A stretch of DNA of 64,000 bases, from assembly GCA_038049695.1 (NCBI GenBank), contig CP142452.1:74284501-74348500 (forward strand). The letters run 5' to 3'. The notes beneath the pieces were generated by a model. It did not search any database. It worked only from the letters and a program-made list of their open reading frames with translations, and was not told the origin of the DNA. The position numbers and the translations under genes were made by a program. This stretch comes from Cinnamomum chago. Taxonomy: Eukaryota > Streptophyta > Magnoliopsida > Laurales > Lauraceae. Below are positions 24,826-37,274 of the stretch, piece by piece; the first letter of the stretch is position 1, and each line of letters begins with the position of its first letter.

Positions 24826-27317
24826 GAGTTTTTCACTCACATTTTTTCTAGGGTGTTTCCTTTTTTTTTTGGGGGGGTGGGTGGGTGGTGGGGGTGCTGG
24901 TGCTATAGGGGTTCTAATAATAAGAAAACTTATCTACCAAACTATAAACTTATCTACCAAATAAACATCACCTTCAATCTTCATATGTTTACATCTTCCA
25001 CAAAATGTAGTTTTGATGTTCCAAAATTAGTGCAGAAGAGCCCCAAAAGCCTCCCACATCTACTCACAACATGAAATTGAGAAAAAGGAAACGATTCTTT
25101 TGGCAATTTTCCCATAGGACTCTACTGCAGAGCTACTCTATTTGTGACTCCTAGTTGGTGTTGAGACTCAGATTAAAAGATCAGTTTTTGTGAGAGTTTT
25201 AAGCTGCATTTCCCATGTTTGGTATGATACAATGGTGCCCCACAGATGAAGAACATATAATTAGCCAAAATGCCAAGAAAGGTATCGATGTAGAACTTAT
25301 ATGTGAAAGATGGTTTTAACTGTCGAGTCCTTCTTTTTAACGTCCCATCTCCCATTAAGCATGGTAGGTATTGTTGCTTATTTTGAAAATTCGTCTGGGC
25401 AAACCCTACGATTAGATGGTCATGATCACTAAACAAAGTGCTTTGATCATGATCATCTTGGGCTAGTGTGGCCGGATTTTTTCTAACCTGATCCGACCCG
25501 AATTCTAGAAGAATCAAATCGGCTGACTTGACCGTGATCCATATTCCAAAAGGGCCAAAACAAACTGGCAAAGACCGGCTCGACCCGTTACAGCTATTGT
25601 TTATCGAAGCTTTTAGAAAAACCTGAACCCAAACCTGACCCAGACATGACATAATTACTTCCAAAGCTGACCGGCCGTTTTAAAATTAGAAAATGGGTTT
25701 AATGGTTTTATGTTCAGGTCAGAGCCCAACCTGAACATGAAAAATGCTAAACCCAGATTTGGGTTGGGTCAGTCGGATTAGGGTTAAGCCCATCACAATT
25801 TTCTCTCCATTTATATTTGCAGTATAAAAGTTTTTCAGACAATGTTACAAGTAACTAATTAACTAGCTACCTTTTATGGGTCCCTAGAACATAGATGATC
25901 AGGTTTATGCTAATAATCGAAGCGATTATGCAGAGATAAAAAGTTGTTAGTATTTGGCATTTGGCCTGGGCAAAAAGGCTCACCAGACCTAGCAAAATGC
26001 ATTAAATTTGGATGTGTGTCTGATAAATTCGAATATTTCAATCGATTGTGTGAGGTTGGGATACCTCTAAATTTCTTCAATTGAGATATTATACTAACTT
26101 ATTAATGGGCTGCCTAGCAAGGGAAAACTATAGAATTCTTACATCTTTCACTGTTTAATGTTTTTATTATTATTTTTTTATTATTTTATTTTTATAGTAT
26201 GGGCTTTTTAAAAGTGGCCCATCCTGGCCCAAATTATAAACAATGGACAACTCCAACTATATGTTACCTGAGAGGTTAAGGACCAATTGATTTAGTTTTT
26301 CAATTTCTTATACATGGTTTTCCCCCAAAATATTGTAGTGATTTTTCATTGAATGATAACACATGAAGCTCAAACTTGGTAAAGTGAGGACAAGACCTGA
26401 TTTTTTTCAAAAGTTTTTTTTTTTTTGGAAAGGTAGGACAAGACCTAATTGTTTGCATGTAAACACATTTCTAGAAATTCTAAGAAATATATCGCTAAAA
26501 TTGAAAAAACAAGTGTGGAGATCCATAAACGGCGTTCAATTAATCACTCCATTGATGGAAAATGAATGGAGGGGACTGGGGAGGGGAAGTTTTCTCCTAC
26601 CGGATTTTCACATGGCTGCCATCTAAAAGTTTTGATAGGTGCCTTTAATTCTTGGGGTCCTATTATTGGACGGAAGGATTGAAAGCCTCCCACCATCTTT
26701 ATGCAAGACTCTCCTAGGTGAAACTTTCACTAGGAGATGGAAAATGGATACATGGTCATCACCTTAGTAAAGGGGAGTGAGGGTCCTCAGCTTCTGCTCT
26801 TAGTATTCTTTACACTCATCTCTTTAATAATTCTTTGTTGAAACTAATTTTACTATGAGTTCCTAAAAATGCACGTATGTATGTGTATATGCTTTTTTTG
26901 CGAATATGTGAGAAAAAAAGAGAATACGAGGTTATGGAATGCTTTTCTACCAAAAAAAATAAAATTGTTTGGATTGAATTTGTGAGCTTTACATATTATT
27001 GGGTCTTGATTGAGCTTGTTTTCCCCTTAAGCTTGTAACACATTCATCTCTATATCATCAATCTAATTACAGCTAATTCATAGTTACTATCTATTTCTTA
27101 AGTTAATTACAAAATAGCTATATATTTCGTGAGAGAGTTACCTACACAAATCAATCTTTTTTTTTTCATCAAATCAAAGTCAATCATAATGATAATAAGC
27201 CCTGACATTTATAATTGGTTATAATTGACCCCAATCCATGTACAAAACACTTCTCAATTGATGAAAGTTTAAAACATGCGATTAGATTTCATATGCATGA
27301 GAGAGAGGATTTGGGAT
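24826..27317. other. Intergenic, low-complexity and repeat relics
   Basis: Contains a G-rich run at about 24871-24896, a GACCCG/GGTTGGG word-rich relic at about 25470-25790 similar in composition to hAT-like elements, and a poor MITE-like match at about 26640-26880. No gene seen. Confidence 0.5.
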
Positions 27318-27873
27318 TAGGGGTGTTAAATGGGAATTTAGGGGTGGCAAAATGGGTTGAGTCAAGTCAAAACAGGGCAGTTGGCAAGGAGTATACAATT
27401 TGAAGTCCGACTTGTATCCACCCAACCCATTTAAATAAGCAACTAACTTCAAGAGGCATCTCATGCAAGGCTACCCGACCCAACCCATTCAATGTGGGCC
27501 AACCAACTAGTTGAATCTTGGCCCAAACCCAAACCCAAACCCAAACCCAATTAATTTCAAATATTAAATCTATTATTATGTTAACCTGCAAGCCAAAAAA
27601 GCCCAACACAAGCTTGATTCATTATATATAAAATAAGCTATTCTGTATACCAAAATATTAAACCACCAAATTGTTTAAATGGGTTTAGGTATGAAGGTTA
27701 ATCATAAGTCAACCCATTTAAACAGGTTATGTAGGTTGAACAGGTTGACCCCTACCCAACCTATTTAAATAGAGGCCGGGTTTTCCCGACCTGTGACTAA
27801 CCTGTCTATCGTGAGTTGGTATGCGAATCAAATGCGGGTCAAATTCGAGTCGGGTTAGGTTCTGCTACTCCTA
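27318..27873. mobile_element. hAT-like non-autonomous element
   Basis: Begins TAGGGGTGTTAAAT and ends GCTACTCCTA (reverse complement TAGGAGTAGC). It is flanked by 8-bp TTTGGGAT (27310-27317) and TTTGTGAT (27874-27881), 7 of 8 identical. The interior is made of AACCCAACCC/GGGTTGGG words. An uninterrupted relative of the flanking sequence lies at about 28530-28745, giving an empty-site comparison. Confidence 0.7.
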
Positions 27874-28529
27874 TTTGTGATAAAATAATATTATTTTTGT
27901 AAATAATGATACACTCGCACTCATTTTCAGTTATAAAAACTCGGTACAATTCTATCTATCGGTTACCCATCCTTATTAGACATATCGATTATTGGAATGT
28001 AAAAGGTATTAAATATTAAAAAGGCAAGGATATTTGACTAAGGACTGTAATCACAATGACCATACTTTAAAATCAATTAGACCTTGTCAAATTAAGTTCT
28101 TAAGTGTTTTAAAACTATAAGTGATCCATATGATTCCTGTTGGTGAGCTAACTCCCGGTGGTGAACCAGTGAAAGTTTTTCCCTAAAGAGTTTTTTTGCA
28201 TATGCCCTCCTAAGATTTCTAAGATCTGTTAATAGGCACCTATGATTTTATTATTTGTAAATAGACCACTGTCTTTTCATTCTAATAACTTTTGTGTCCC
28301 CAAAATCACAAGCCTTCCAACCACCAAAAGTTTTTAGAGTGACATGAAACTTTTACCCATCTATTTATCCCTATATGCATAAATTCAAAAGCTTGAATTT
28401 ATTTTTCTCTAAAGCTTCTAACATTAATAATTATATTTAGTGGGAGTGAATAATCGTATGTAAGTCTATTGTTATCAATACATGGTCCATTTCATTAAAT
28501 CTAAATTGATCGGAATGACAATCAACACC

Positions 28530-28745
28530 TCTACTTATAATTCATTATAATTTATCCAATCCATGCATCACCAACCGTTAGATTGATGAAAGCTTCAAAA
28601 TACATGATTGTGCTTCATGTGTATTAAAGAGTGATTGAGAGAGACCATTGAAACTTGAGATAAAATAATGATATTTTTTTAAATAATAATATACGTACCC
28701 ATTTTTGTTTAATGGATGTACGTTGCAAACCTGAAATTTTTATAA
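28530..28745. repeat. Uninterrupted paralogue of the hAT insertion site
   Basis: TTATAATT.ATTATAATT and CCAATCCATG, then GATGAAAG.TT.AAA and GAGAGA, correspond to 27200-27309. The following GATAAAATAAT.ATATTTTT corresponds to 27880 onward. The two loci are therefore duplicates, one with and one without the element. Confidence 0.65.
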
Positions 28746-29430
28746 AAGTTCAGCATGAATCTCACTGTGGTTATCCATTTTCCTTAAGATTATTGATTTT
28801 GAGAAAACGAAAGGCATTGAAATGATCGAAGAGGTAGGGCCGATTTACAGATACTAAAATCCCAAGAGCCTATTTACAAATCATATATACCTTAGGGGGT
28901 GTATACAAAAATACTCCTCCCTAGATGGGCCCGAGTGAGGAACCACAAATTTCATGTAGTCTGACCCTTGGAGGGTCCAAGGGTCTTGACATTACAAGTA
29001 ATGTCTTCACTTTCTATATTAACCCCGCTGTCCAAGGTTACGTTAGCAGCTGAAGCATCCTAAATAGTCTGCGGTAGGAGCATTTTTAGGTGAAGGAGTG
29101 CAAGAATAACAAGACCGGGATTAGAGGAAGTTGGTGAAGTTAAGCAAACAAACACAGGAGTTTTTGACCCCTTAGCGTGTCGTAATATCTTTCCATTTCT
29201 TTCACCCTTTCAGTTTCCTTAGCCATTCCATCTTTCAAGTTTCAACCCACAAAAAAACAAAGATTAAAAAAAACACTAAAGAAACATCATCTGAGGTTGG
29301 TGTGAACTGTTAACCTGCCTCATTCTCATCTGAGTTTCATTCAATCTCATTACCTTATAATGCTTGGAACCTCCTCTCTAACAAATACAAGAACTTGAAT
29401 TGATAGGACCAGTCCCAGAAAGAAAGAAAA
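28746..29430 (+). promoter_or_regulatory. Upstream region of the GPAT gene
   Basis: Likely holds promoter and 5' UTR. A CTATATTAA sequence near 29016 and TTATAA near 29354 are candidate TATA elements, but neither can be chosen from sequence alone. Confidence 0.3.
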
Positions 29431-31665
29431 ATGGAGCATATGGAAGGGGAAAATTCCGATGAGCAGCCGCAACCGGAATCCGTTGTATCGGAGCTTGAAG
29501 GCACCCTTCTCAGGGACTCTGACCCCTTCTCTTACTTCATGCTCGTCGCATTCGAAGCGTCGGGGTTGGTTCGATTCGCCGTTTTGTTGATTGCATGGCC
29601 CATTATTTGTATGTTGGATGCTGTTGGCATGGGGGACGCCGGGCTCCGGTTGATGATCTTCTTGGCTGTTGCTGGAGTCCGGTTGACGGAGATTGAGTCG
29701 GTGGCGCGTGCGGTCCTGCCCAAGTTTTATATGGATGATGTTGATATGGAGGTGTGGAGGGTGTTTAGCTCTTGTGATAGGAGGGTGGTGGTGACCAAGT
29801 TTCCTAGGGTTATGGTGGAGAGGTTTGTGAAGGATCACTTGTGTGCTGAAGAGGTGGTTGGAGTTGAGCTTGATGTTAACCGGTTTGGATTCGCCACTGG
29901 GTTCATTAAGAACATGAATGGTGGCATCTCTGAACGGGTGCAGGCCATGTTCAAGTATGACCAGGCTGATTTAGGGTTAGGGAGGCCCACAACAATTCCT
30001 TCATTATTTCTTTCCCATTGCAAGGTAAGCAAATAAACAAAAATACATGCACATGAAAACATTAATGTTGCACAATTCAAATTGTGACTGAATCCTTAAT
30101 TAAAGTCAATAAAATAAAATCTAAATGCATCATACATAGAAATGAAACAAATAATAACGTACGTACAATCTTTTAGGTTGGTTACTATCATAATTATGCC
30201 CTCCCCCAAAAATATAATTGTAGAATTTTTATTATGTTTATATTTTTATTTGTACCACCTAATTAATCTTCCATAACCCTTTTGTAAGTTTTGGATCCTT
30301 TGCTGTGATTACAGCAGGAGCTTTCCTGCCCCATCTGAAAATGGGACATGCATCATGTTTTTAGGACCCATCTGAGCCCATCAAATAATGGGGTATATAT
30401 ATTAAGATTAAGAATCTACCAATATTCACCTCCATAACCAAGTTTTTAGGCCATGCATGGAATAAACAACTAGATAGTTGAATAGGGGATTGTATTGATA
30501 CCAATGTTTATTTGATTTAAGTGTGACTGAATTGAGACTATGCCCATTGCCAATTTAAGTAGGATATATGTAAGCGTTATTTTGAGCAGTTTGGATTTAT
30601 AACCATGGGCTGATAGATGATCCACATATCCTATTATTCATTATAAAGGATCTCATCTATTAACTTGCAAATTAATCTCCAGTTTAGTTCACGTAAAGCT
30701 TTACTAGCTTGCATGGTTAAAACCATTAATCACCACAAAGTTTTTTTTTCTGTTTGCAGACAGTCCATCATCGACCGTTCATCGTTGATCACAACGACGA
30801 TCACCAACTGATCCGACCACATCCGGTCATCTTCCACGATGGCCGTCTAGTCCGTCGGCCTACACCATCAATGGCTCTCGTCATCCTTCTATGGATCCCC
30901 ATAGGCATATTAGTAGCCATAATACGTATAATAGTTGGCATGATACTGCCCATGTGGGTCATCCCCTACACAACCCGGCTCTTCGGCGGGGAGGTCATCG
31001 TCAAGGGCCGGCCGCCACCCCGGGTATCTGGTGCCACCTCCGGTGTACTATTTGTGTGCACCCATCGCACCCTAATGGACCCTGTGGTCCTAGCCATAGT
31101 CCTCCGCCGCAAGGTCCCCGCCGTCACCTACTCAATTTCCCGCTTATCGGAGATCCTATCGCCGATCCCCACAATCCGATTAACAAGAGACCGGCAGGTG
31201 GACGCAGAGCGCATCAAGGAGGAGCTAGAGAGGGGTGACCTAGTGGTGTGCCCTGAGGGTACCACATGCCGGGAACCCTTCCTACTGAGGTTCAGCGCTC
31301 TCTTCGCCGAGCTCACCGACCGGATAGTGCCGGTGGCGATGAACTACCGCGTCGGGCTCTTCCATGCAACAACGGCGAGGGGTTGGAAGGGGATGGATCC
31401 CATCTTCTTCTTCATGAACCCTAGACCAGTTTATGAGGTAACGTTCCTAAACCAGCTGCCGGCAGAGGCGACTTGCTCGGCCGGGAAGAACCCATATGAT
31501 GTGGCCAATTATGTGCAGAGGATCCTAGCAGCCACATTAGGGTTTGAGTGCACCAACTTCACCAGGAAGGACAAGTACAGGGTGCTGGCAGGGAATGATG
31601 GAATTGTGGCCTCTACACCATATGTAGAGAGTATAAAAAAGGTGGTGGGAGCTTTCATACACTAG
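29431..31665 (+). CDS. GPAT5: sn-2 glycerol-3-phosphate acyltransferase, GPAT5/GPAT7 type
   Basis: Exons 29431-30024 and 30760-31665, joined across CAAG|gtaagc and tttgcag|ACAGTC in phase 0, encode 499 residues (land-plant GPAT5 is about 500). The N-terminal HAD-like half has ELEGT at 21-25 where bifunctional GPAT4/6/8 have a DxDGT phosphatase motif. Both Asp are Glu, as in GPAT5/7, so it should make lysophosphatidic acid rather than monoacylglycerol. The PlsC half has HX4D at 300-305 (HRTLMD), the IRLTRDR block at 337-343, [10 protein letters not shown] at 363-372 and IVPVAMNY at 387-394. Hydrophobic segments at about 45-62 and 235-265 suggest an ER membrane protein. GPAT5-type enzymes transfer acyl groups from acyl-CoA, including omega-oxidised ones, to the sn-2 position for suberin. 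The first ATG is used; another lies three codons on. Confidence 0.95.
30025..30759 (+). other. Single intron of the GPAT gene
   Basis: 735 bp, gtaagc...tttgcag, with a T-rich tract before the acceptor. No embedded feature recognised. Confidence 0.9.
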
Positions 31666-32158
31666 GCCAGATTGATCAGCTTGTGTTCTTTGGATATGAT
31701 CAAGACAATTACACAGCCTTTTGTAGATATAGGAGTTTGTGATTTTTCAGATCAATTCTTTTGGGTTGATATATTATAAGGATGATTTGTTTGCTAATGT
31801 TATGATCAATATATTTCCATTATTGCATTTGTTTTTATTGTACAATTATTCTCCCACAAGCTGTTGTAAGGTACATTTTTTCTGGGTTTGATTGTCTCCT
31901 TAATTAACTTCGTGGTAAAGAAAATGTGATTAATTTATTTGCATTTCGGACAAAATAGAAGTCATTTATTAATATAATGTTTGAAATAATAATTACAAAC
32001 TCTCTTTTTACTGAGAAGTAATCAAATAAGTTATTGAGTGAGAGATTTATGAAGTTTAACTCTAGATTTTTTAATAGAATTTTAATTTTGAGTTCCTATG
32101 AGATAATGTATCTTTGAATTCTCCGAATTCCTTTCCATGAGGAGAGTTCTCAAAATAT

Positions 32159-32480
32159 TAAGGGCATGTTTGCTTGCATTAAAATACATGGTAATTCCTA
32201 GTGAAATAAAATCTACCAAAGGTTAAACTGGCGAGGGTGAATAATATGAGAGGTGGAGTGAAGTTATAAGGTGGAGATATAGATAAGACATTCACTTTCC
32301 TATGTATTGAATTAGAGTGATGGCGGGATATTCTTTTTTATTTGATGACATGGGTATCTTTGAGGTCTTTGACCCAATAAGACTAATCCCTCGGGTGGTG
32401 CCTGCTAAACCACACAAACAAACATTGGGTACATACATGGCGGTTTCAATACAAGATTTGGAGAGCAAACCCATGCATTT
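32159..32480. repeat. MITE-like dispersed repeat, copy 5
   Basis: Starts GGGCATGTTTGCTTGCATT. Internal AGTGAAATAAA, ATAAGGTGGAGATA and GTATTGAATTAGAGTGATG blocks match copies 1 and 2. The right half is replaced by unrelated sequence at about 32335-32520 before family sequence resumes at 32560. Confidence 0.6.
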
Positions 32481-32571
32481 TGCCACTCCACCAACACCGA
32501 GATGGTTGATGGCTGGGTAGCCATTTCCCATATTCCCTTAACCTATTTCCATAAATTGAAAGGCCATTGAT

Positions 32572-32857
32572 CCTCATTTTTGGAAATTCATCTTTAGTCT
32601 TGATCATTTCTAACCACTAATGGCATGAGATCTATGTATTCAATTCTATTCTAATAAAACAAAGAGGCCCCAAGACTTACCATAGTAAAATCATTGAAAT
32701 AGTCCTTTTGAAAGGTTATAGATGCTCATTTTTGGAAACTCAACTTTAGTCTTCACTTTTAACCACTTATGGCATGGAATTTATGTATTCAATTTTATTT
32801 TAATGCAAAGAAACAAGCCCTAAGGCTTACAATAGTAAAATGGCTGAAATAGTCCTT
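32572..32857. repeat. Tandem duplication (offset 151 bp) of the MITE-like family 3' part
   Basis: CTCATTTTTGGAAA(T/C)TCA occurs at 32573 and 32724. Both copies continue through TTTAGTCTT, AACCACT.ATGGCATG, a GTATTCAATT block and AGTAAAAT..(C/T)TGAAATAGTC. Confidence 0.85.
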
Positions 32858-33059
32858 AAATGCTCTACTATTTACCATTTCAAGTGCTTTTTTGAGAATA
32901 GCATTAAAAGAATTTCAATATCAAAGTCTCTAAGGTGTTGGAAACTCTCCAAAGAAGAGTACAAAAAGGACTAATAAAACTCTTGGCATCATATAGACCC
33001 ATAGAGATTTTGTGGACTTCTGCATAAATAAAAATTATGGAATGAGTGGAAAGAAAGAG

Positions 33060-33245
33060 ACAAATACAGATTCCAGTCCCTTGGTTGAACTGGTTCCGGA
33101 ACCGGATCCGGATTTTTCTATCGGAACTGGGTCTGGAACTAACAAAACAGGTTTCGATGAAATTAAAACTGGATTCAGAACCCGAACCGTTATTTAGAAA
33201 CAGGTCCACTATGGTTCCGACCGGGAACTGTCTCATTTGCAACCC
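33060..33245. repeat. GGAACC/GGATCC-word element relic
   Basis: Dense in GGTTCCGG, CCGGATCC and GAACCCGAACC words and ending GCAACCCTAG, as in short hAT-like plant repeats. Similar wording recurs at 44950-45000 and 45330-45540. No TSD identified. Confidence 0.35.
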
Positions 33246-33419
33246 TAGACAAGACGAATTTACATGCATTTTTGAGGAAATAAGTGTAATCCACTTCCTG
33301 AATGGACAATTATCGAATTGTAGATAAAGTCTCTTTGGACATGATTTTGTTTTTTAACCCAATCAACGGGGATGGGACCCAATAATTGAGAGCCTGCACA
33401 CAAATGGAAAAATAACCCA

Positions 33420-33535
33420 CTCTAGTGGGAAAGGAGCCTGCACAAGCGGAAAAATGGTGGCATACCCAAGTTCAAACCCTGAACAACAAGGTGAGAACTG
33501 CCACTCCTTACCACTCTGGTAAAGAGCCGTTATCT
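33420..33535 (-). mobile_element. Possible tRNA-derived SINE fragment
   Basis: The minus strand reads CCAGAGTGGTAAGGAGTGGC followed by a B-box-like GGGTTTGAACTTGGG. A shorter match (GGTAAGGAGCGGCAGTTCTC) lies at about 49186-49205. No TSD or A-tail is visible. Confidence 0.4.
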
Positions 33536-35540
33536 TAGACATGAAGTAGTTGAAATTATAATAACATGGAAGGAAGGTATCAGGAAAGAGTTGAAAAGGG
33601 CACTACAAGGACATTTCCCAGAAATTGGCGAACTTGTTTGGAGCCAAGGAAATGAAATTTAGATACCTGAAAGCCCCATGAGTGGAGGCCACCTTCCCAA
33701 ATTTGAACCACTTCACTCACATTTAAGCCCAACTGAAGCCGACTATCCGTAGGTGGATCCCACTCTAAATGGAGCCAAATTCGTGCCAACCAGATACATG
33801 GGATGATTGTCTAATTTTTCGAGAGGCATTAATCTAGGAAACTTGGCATGATTCTTATTATTCTTTGAGTCGATTAAAAATATGCAGATGGGCCATTAGA
33901 AAATGCAAACATCTCAAATTACTATGCCAACTCTGTTACCTCTCGATCAAATTTCACTCCACTTGGAATTTACTCATTTTACTCTCGTGTTTTAGATGTC
34001 TTGAATTTAATAGTAGGTGTAATTTTGATTGGAGTGAAACTTTTTTTGAAAGCAACCACTAAATTCGATAGTGAATGAGCAATCTCAATTTCAAATTTGG
34101 GACCCACTGATAACGTTAATTGGGTTGGACTCTTGGAGCTAAAAACACATAAGCTAGCTAAAAAATATAAGATGGTGACTTTCGTGGCCTGTCCTCAGTA
34201 ATGGCCATTATTTAAAGGACTAATTTTCTCTTAGGTAAGCAGGCATACTTATTCAAGAAACCATTTTCATTAATTATCTTAGTCCTCGTTACTCATTAGG
34301 CCATCGTCCAAAGACCCCTGGGAGAATGGGACAGATAGAGATGTTTAGAATTATCTACATGACTACTTTTCTAAGCAACAGTGGCATGAACTATAAAGAT
34401 AATGATTTCGTAAGGCATTTAGTTTGCTCAACTTGAAAAGAAATGGTGGGGGTTCAATTTTAATCTTTTAATCCCAAGGTTGTGTACCAACAAGAGGTCT
34501 AGATCCAAGAAGTAGGATCGATTGCTCGTCCCCTAATTGGTTGCAATGGAGGTCAACCTAATTAGAGAAAAATGTGACATGCATGTTGTCCCCACCATTT
34601 ATAGCAAGTGTAAGATACATAAATAGTTCTTTGTGTTATTAAAATGGTGACCCGCCTCAAATTCCCAGTGTTGGATATTTTCTAAAATCCAATTATTTAA
34701 AAATAAATAAATTTCAAGAGATATTAATTTACATGTTTTTTATTTATATTAACTGTTTATTTGATTTTGTGATTGCACATTCTTCGTAAGAAATTAATTT
34801 CCCTAACACCAGGCCTTATTTTGGCCAGACTCCGGGGTTCATCTTTTGGAGTCTAGGCCCAGGTTCATGTAATCTGGACTATAGATTCCCATAGTAATCT
34901 ATGTTCTGATCGACCTGAGTGCCCATTTCATCACCAGCAGAATGTATCAGTTAAATGATATGAAACACCTAAAATGCAAACAGATTTCACTTCAAGGTAC
35001 AGACATCTTTTGCAGAGGTTTCCTGCCTTCCACGCCGACCATTACACATAAAGCCAACTTTTGTTGACGCTCCAAAGGAAGAAAGTGAAATGAAAAGACA
35101 AGAGAAGAGAATATAAGGATTAAGAAAACAAGTTGTTCTTTGGAGAGTTTTCAGCCGTTGAGAGAGACCAAGGGAAAGCATCAACTAGCTCTGCAGGAAG
35201 GCAACAAAAAGGCACAAAAGAGAGAATTTTATTGGAAATGACAAATGGGGTGAAGCTTTTATCACTCCTCTCCTTCTATCTTGATTTGCATGGTAGAACC
35301 TTTTTTTTCCTTGTTTTGGTAGAAAGACCATAAATATGCTTTGGGGGGCCACTATGAAAAACACTTTTTCTTGGTAGAAAGACCATGGCCATCCCTAGCG
35401 TCAGCCACAGGTAGACCATTGAAGGCTCCCAAACCTACATGATTGTTTACCAGTACTTGAGTTGAGAGATGGACCTAATATTCCCATCTGTTGTTAGCCC
35501 GTAAGAAGTCGTCTGCATGTACTCAGGGTAAAAGCAAACT
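33536..35540. other. Intergenic, nothing recognised
   Basis: No domain-bearing ORF and no structured repeat seen. Confidence 0.6.
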
Positions 35541-35646
35541 TTCACCAAGTTTATCCAAAAAAAAAAAAAAAAAAAAAAGGTTAAAAGCAAACTTTCACCA
35601 AGTTTATCCAAAAAAAAAAGAAGAAAAAGAAAAGAAAAGAAAAACT
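35537..35646. repeat. A-tract-separated 27-bp duplication
   Basis: AAAGCAAACTTTCACCAAGT is followed by a run of about 22 A (35557-35578). The same sequence then repeats and is followed by another A-rich tract (35610-35642). Confidence 0.85.
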
Positions 35647-35652
35647 CAACGG

Positions 35653-36012
35653 TATCGAATTTCTTTAGCAAACCATTGCTACCAGAACCTCAAGGTGTTA
35701 GTAGAGGGGGATGGAGCTCACTCGTCAGTGACATGCAATTATGCGCCGAGTCGTTTCTCTTAGGATTCGAACGCAGGACCGGTTGATTCTGATACCTCTT
35801 TCAACGGCACACTTGCTGTGAACTTGCAAAACGCGTGTCCCATGACTCGAACACCCGACCTATTAGGCTTTGATACCATCTCGAATTTCTTTAGCTAACC
35901 ATTGCTACAAAAATCTCAATGCGTTAGTAGAGGCGGCATAAATACTTTTCAATATTCCCCCTTGGATGGAGCCCACTCTTCAGTAAATTGGACATGAGAT
36001 TGTTAATAAAAG
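35653..36012 (-). mobile_element. Probable TRIM (terminal-repeat retrotransposon in miniature)
   Basis: Two similar flanks begin TCGAATTTCTTTAGC at 35655 and 35881 and share ACCATTGCTAC, TCTCAA/CCTCAAG, TTAGTAGAGG and a GGATGGAGC(T/C)CACTC block. The second flank is preceded by GGCTTTGATACCA (35866-35878), the complement of the initiator-Met tRNA primer-binding site, which sets minus orientation. The internal region is about 130 bp and non-coding. One LTR copy lacks a ~27-bp segment that the other has. Outer ends and TSD were not fixed. Confidence 0.5.
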
Positions 36013-37269
36013 GAACCATCTTTCAGTAAATAACATATTTCTGTGGGGAGTTTCTTAGGCTGTGGCCTGTGGTTGCAACTTGATCACCTGTCCAAGATTA
36101 GTAGTCCTTTTGTGAAGTAAATGGACCACACATTTTCTGCTAAGTAGATTCAGTTGGCTGTAACTTGGGTGGGCCGAACCAAAGCCCTTATAAACTTGGC
36201 TGCCTGAAAATCGAATCTGGCTTTATAGGCTTGGATCAAACTCTGGCTTGGGGTGGATTTCTAAAGCCCATGTGGAATTGAGGCTGGCTTGGGCTTAGAC
36301 ATTGGTACTCTACTGAGTACTGATTACTGAGGGTGGGTTAAACTATCAACGCTTTAAACTAATTCCCCACAACCATCTTGTGAGAATTGAGATGGCAATG
36401 GTAAAATACCATGGAAAGAAGCGCAGCTCGAAAGCTCTCAAACGAAATGAGATTCTAGCCAACTACTGCAGATCAAGTAAAAGCAGAAACTCAAAACCAC
36501 CAAGTTGGACATAGAGAATATATTCTCCTGTGTGTGAAAGCAAGGGAAACAGAGAGCATTGCATTGCATGCTATGATCTGGTGCTACTTTTGAATTCCTT
36601 TTACTCCGAGGAAAGCAATGCCCTTACGGTGCTTTAGCGATTTATATCTAGGGAGGAGGTGGATACCTTGCCTTGGCCTTCATAATTTCCGTAAGAAAGC
36701 AAGAGAAATATAATAAGAGGCACATGCACGCTTACAGTGTGGCCCACCATTAGATGATTTTAATACTTAACTTAGAGATCAGATTTCTTTGAGTTCATTG
36801 CTATAAATTCATTTGTACTATAGAAATCCAAACCACTTTAAGTTGGGGATATTGGGAGTACAGCTAGCTGCCCGCTGTTGGTGTGATACCCCTATTGTTG
36901 TGTTATCATACGAATGGCTCTATGGAAAATACTTAGACTGTTTTGGCACGAATATTATGCCTGATGCATGGTCAAAATCCCTTAAAATTGTCATCTATCC
37001 TATTTCCTTATTAAGAAACGAATAATCACTCTAGTTACAATTATGTGCCAAATGAACAAAATTGATCCTATCTAAAGCGCATAACCGTTAAAGTGAGAAA
37101 AGTAAGTGCATTTTACCAATCATTAGTCCGAGTGAGTGCAAAATATAAAGCAAGTTGGGACCCTAGTTTTTAGTTGTTTAAAATTTTAAACGTGGGTCCA
37201 ACTAATTACAAAATCATCGCGGTAGATTAGAAAGAGTTCGGATCCTTGATCATGACAATTTTGTGAGAC
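36013..37269. other. Intergenic, nothing recognised
   Basis: Includes a GGCTTGG-word stretch at about 36170-36300 resembling degraded hAT-like repeats. No gene seen. Confidence 0.55.
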
Positions 37270-37274
37270 TCCTT

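Noticed and set aside
25173-25664. 163-codon minus-strand frame
   Set aside because: Composed of word-repeat relic sequence, no conserved domain, no promoter or splice logic.
29350-29838. 162-codon frame antisense to GPAT exon 1
   Set aside because: Shadow of the real GPAT coding strand.
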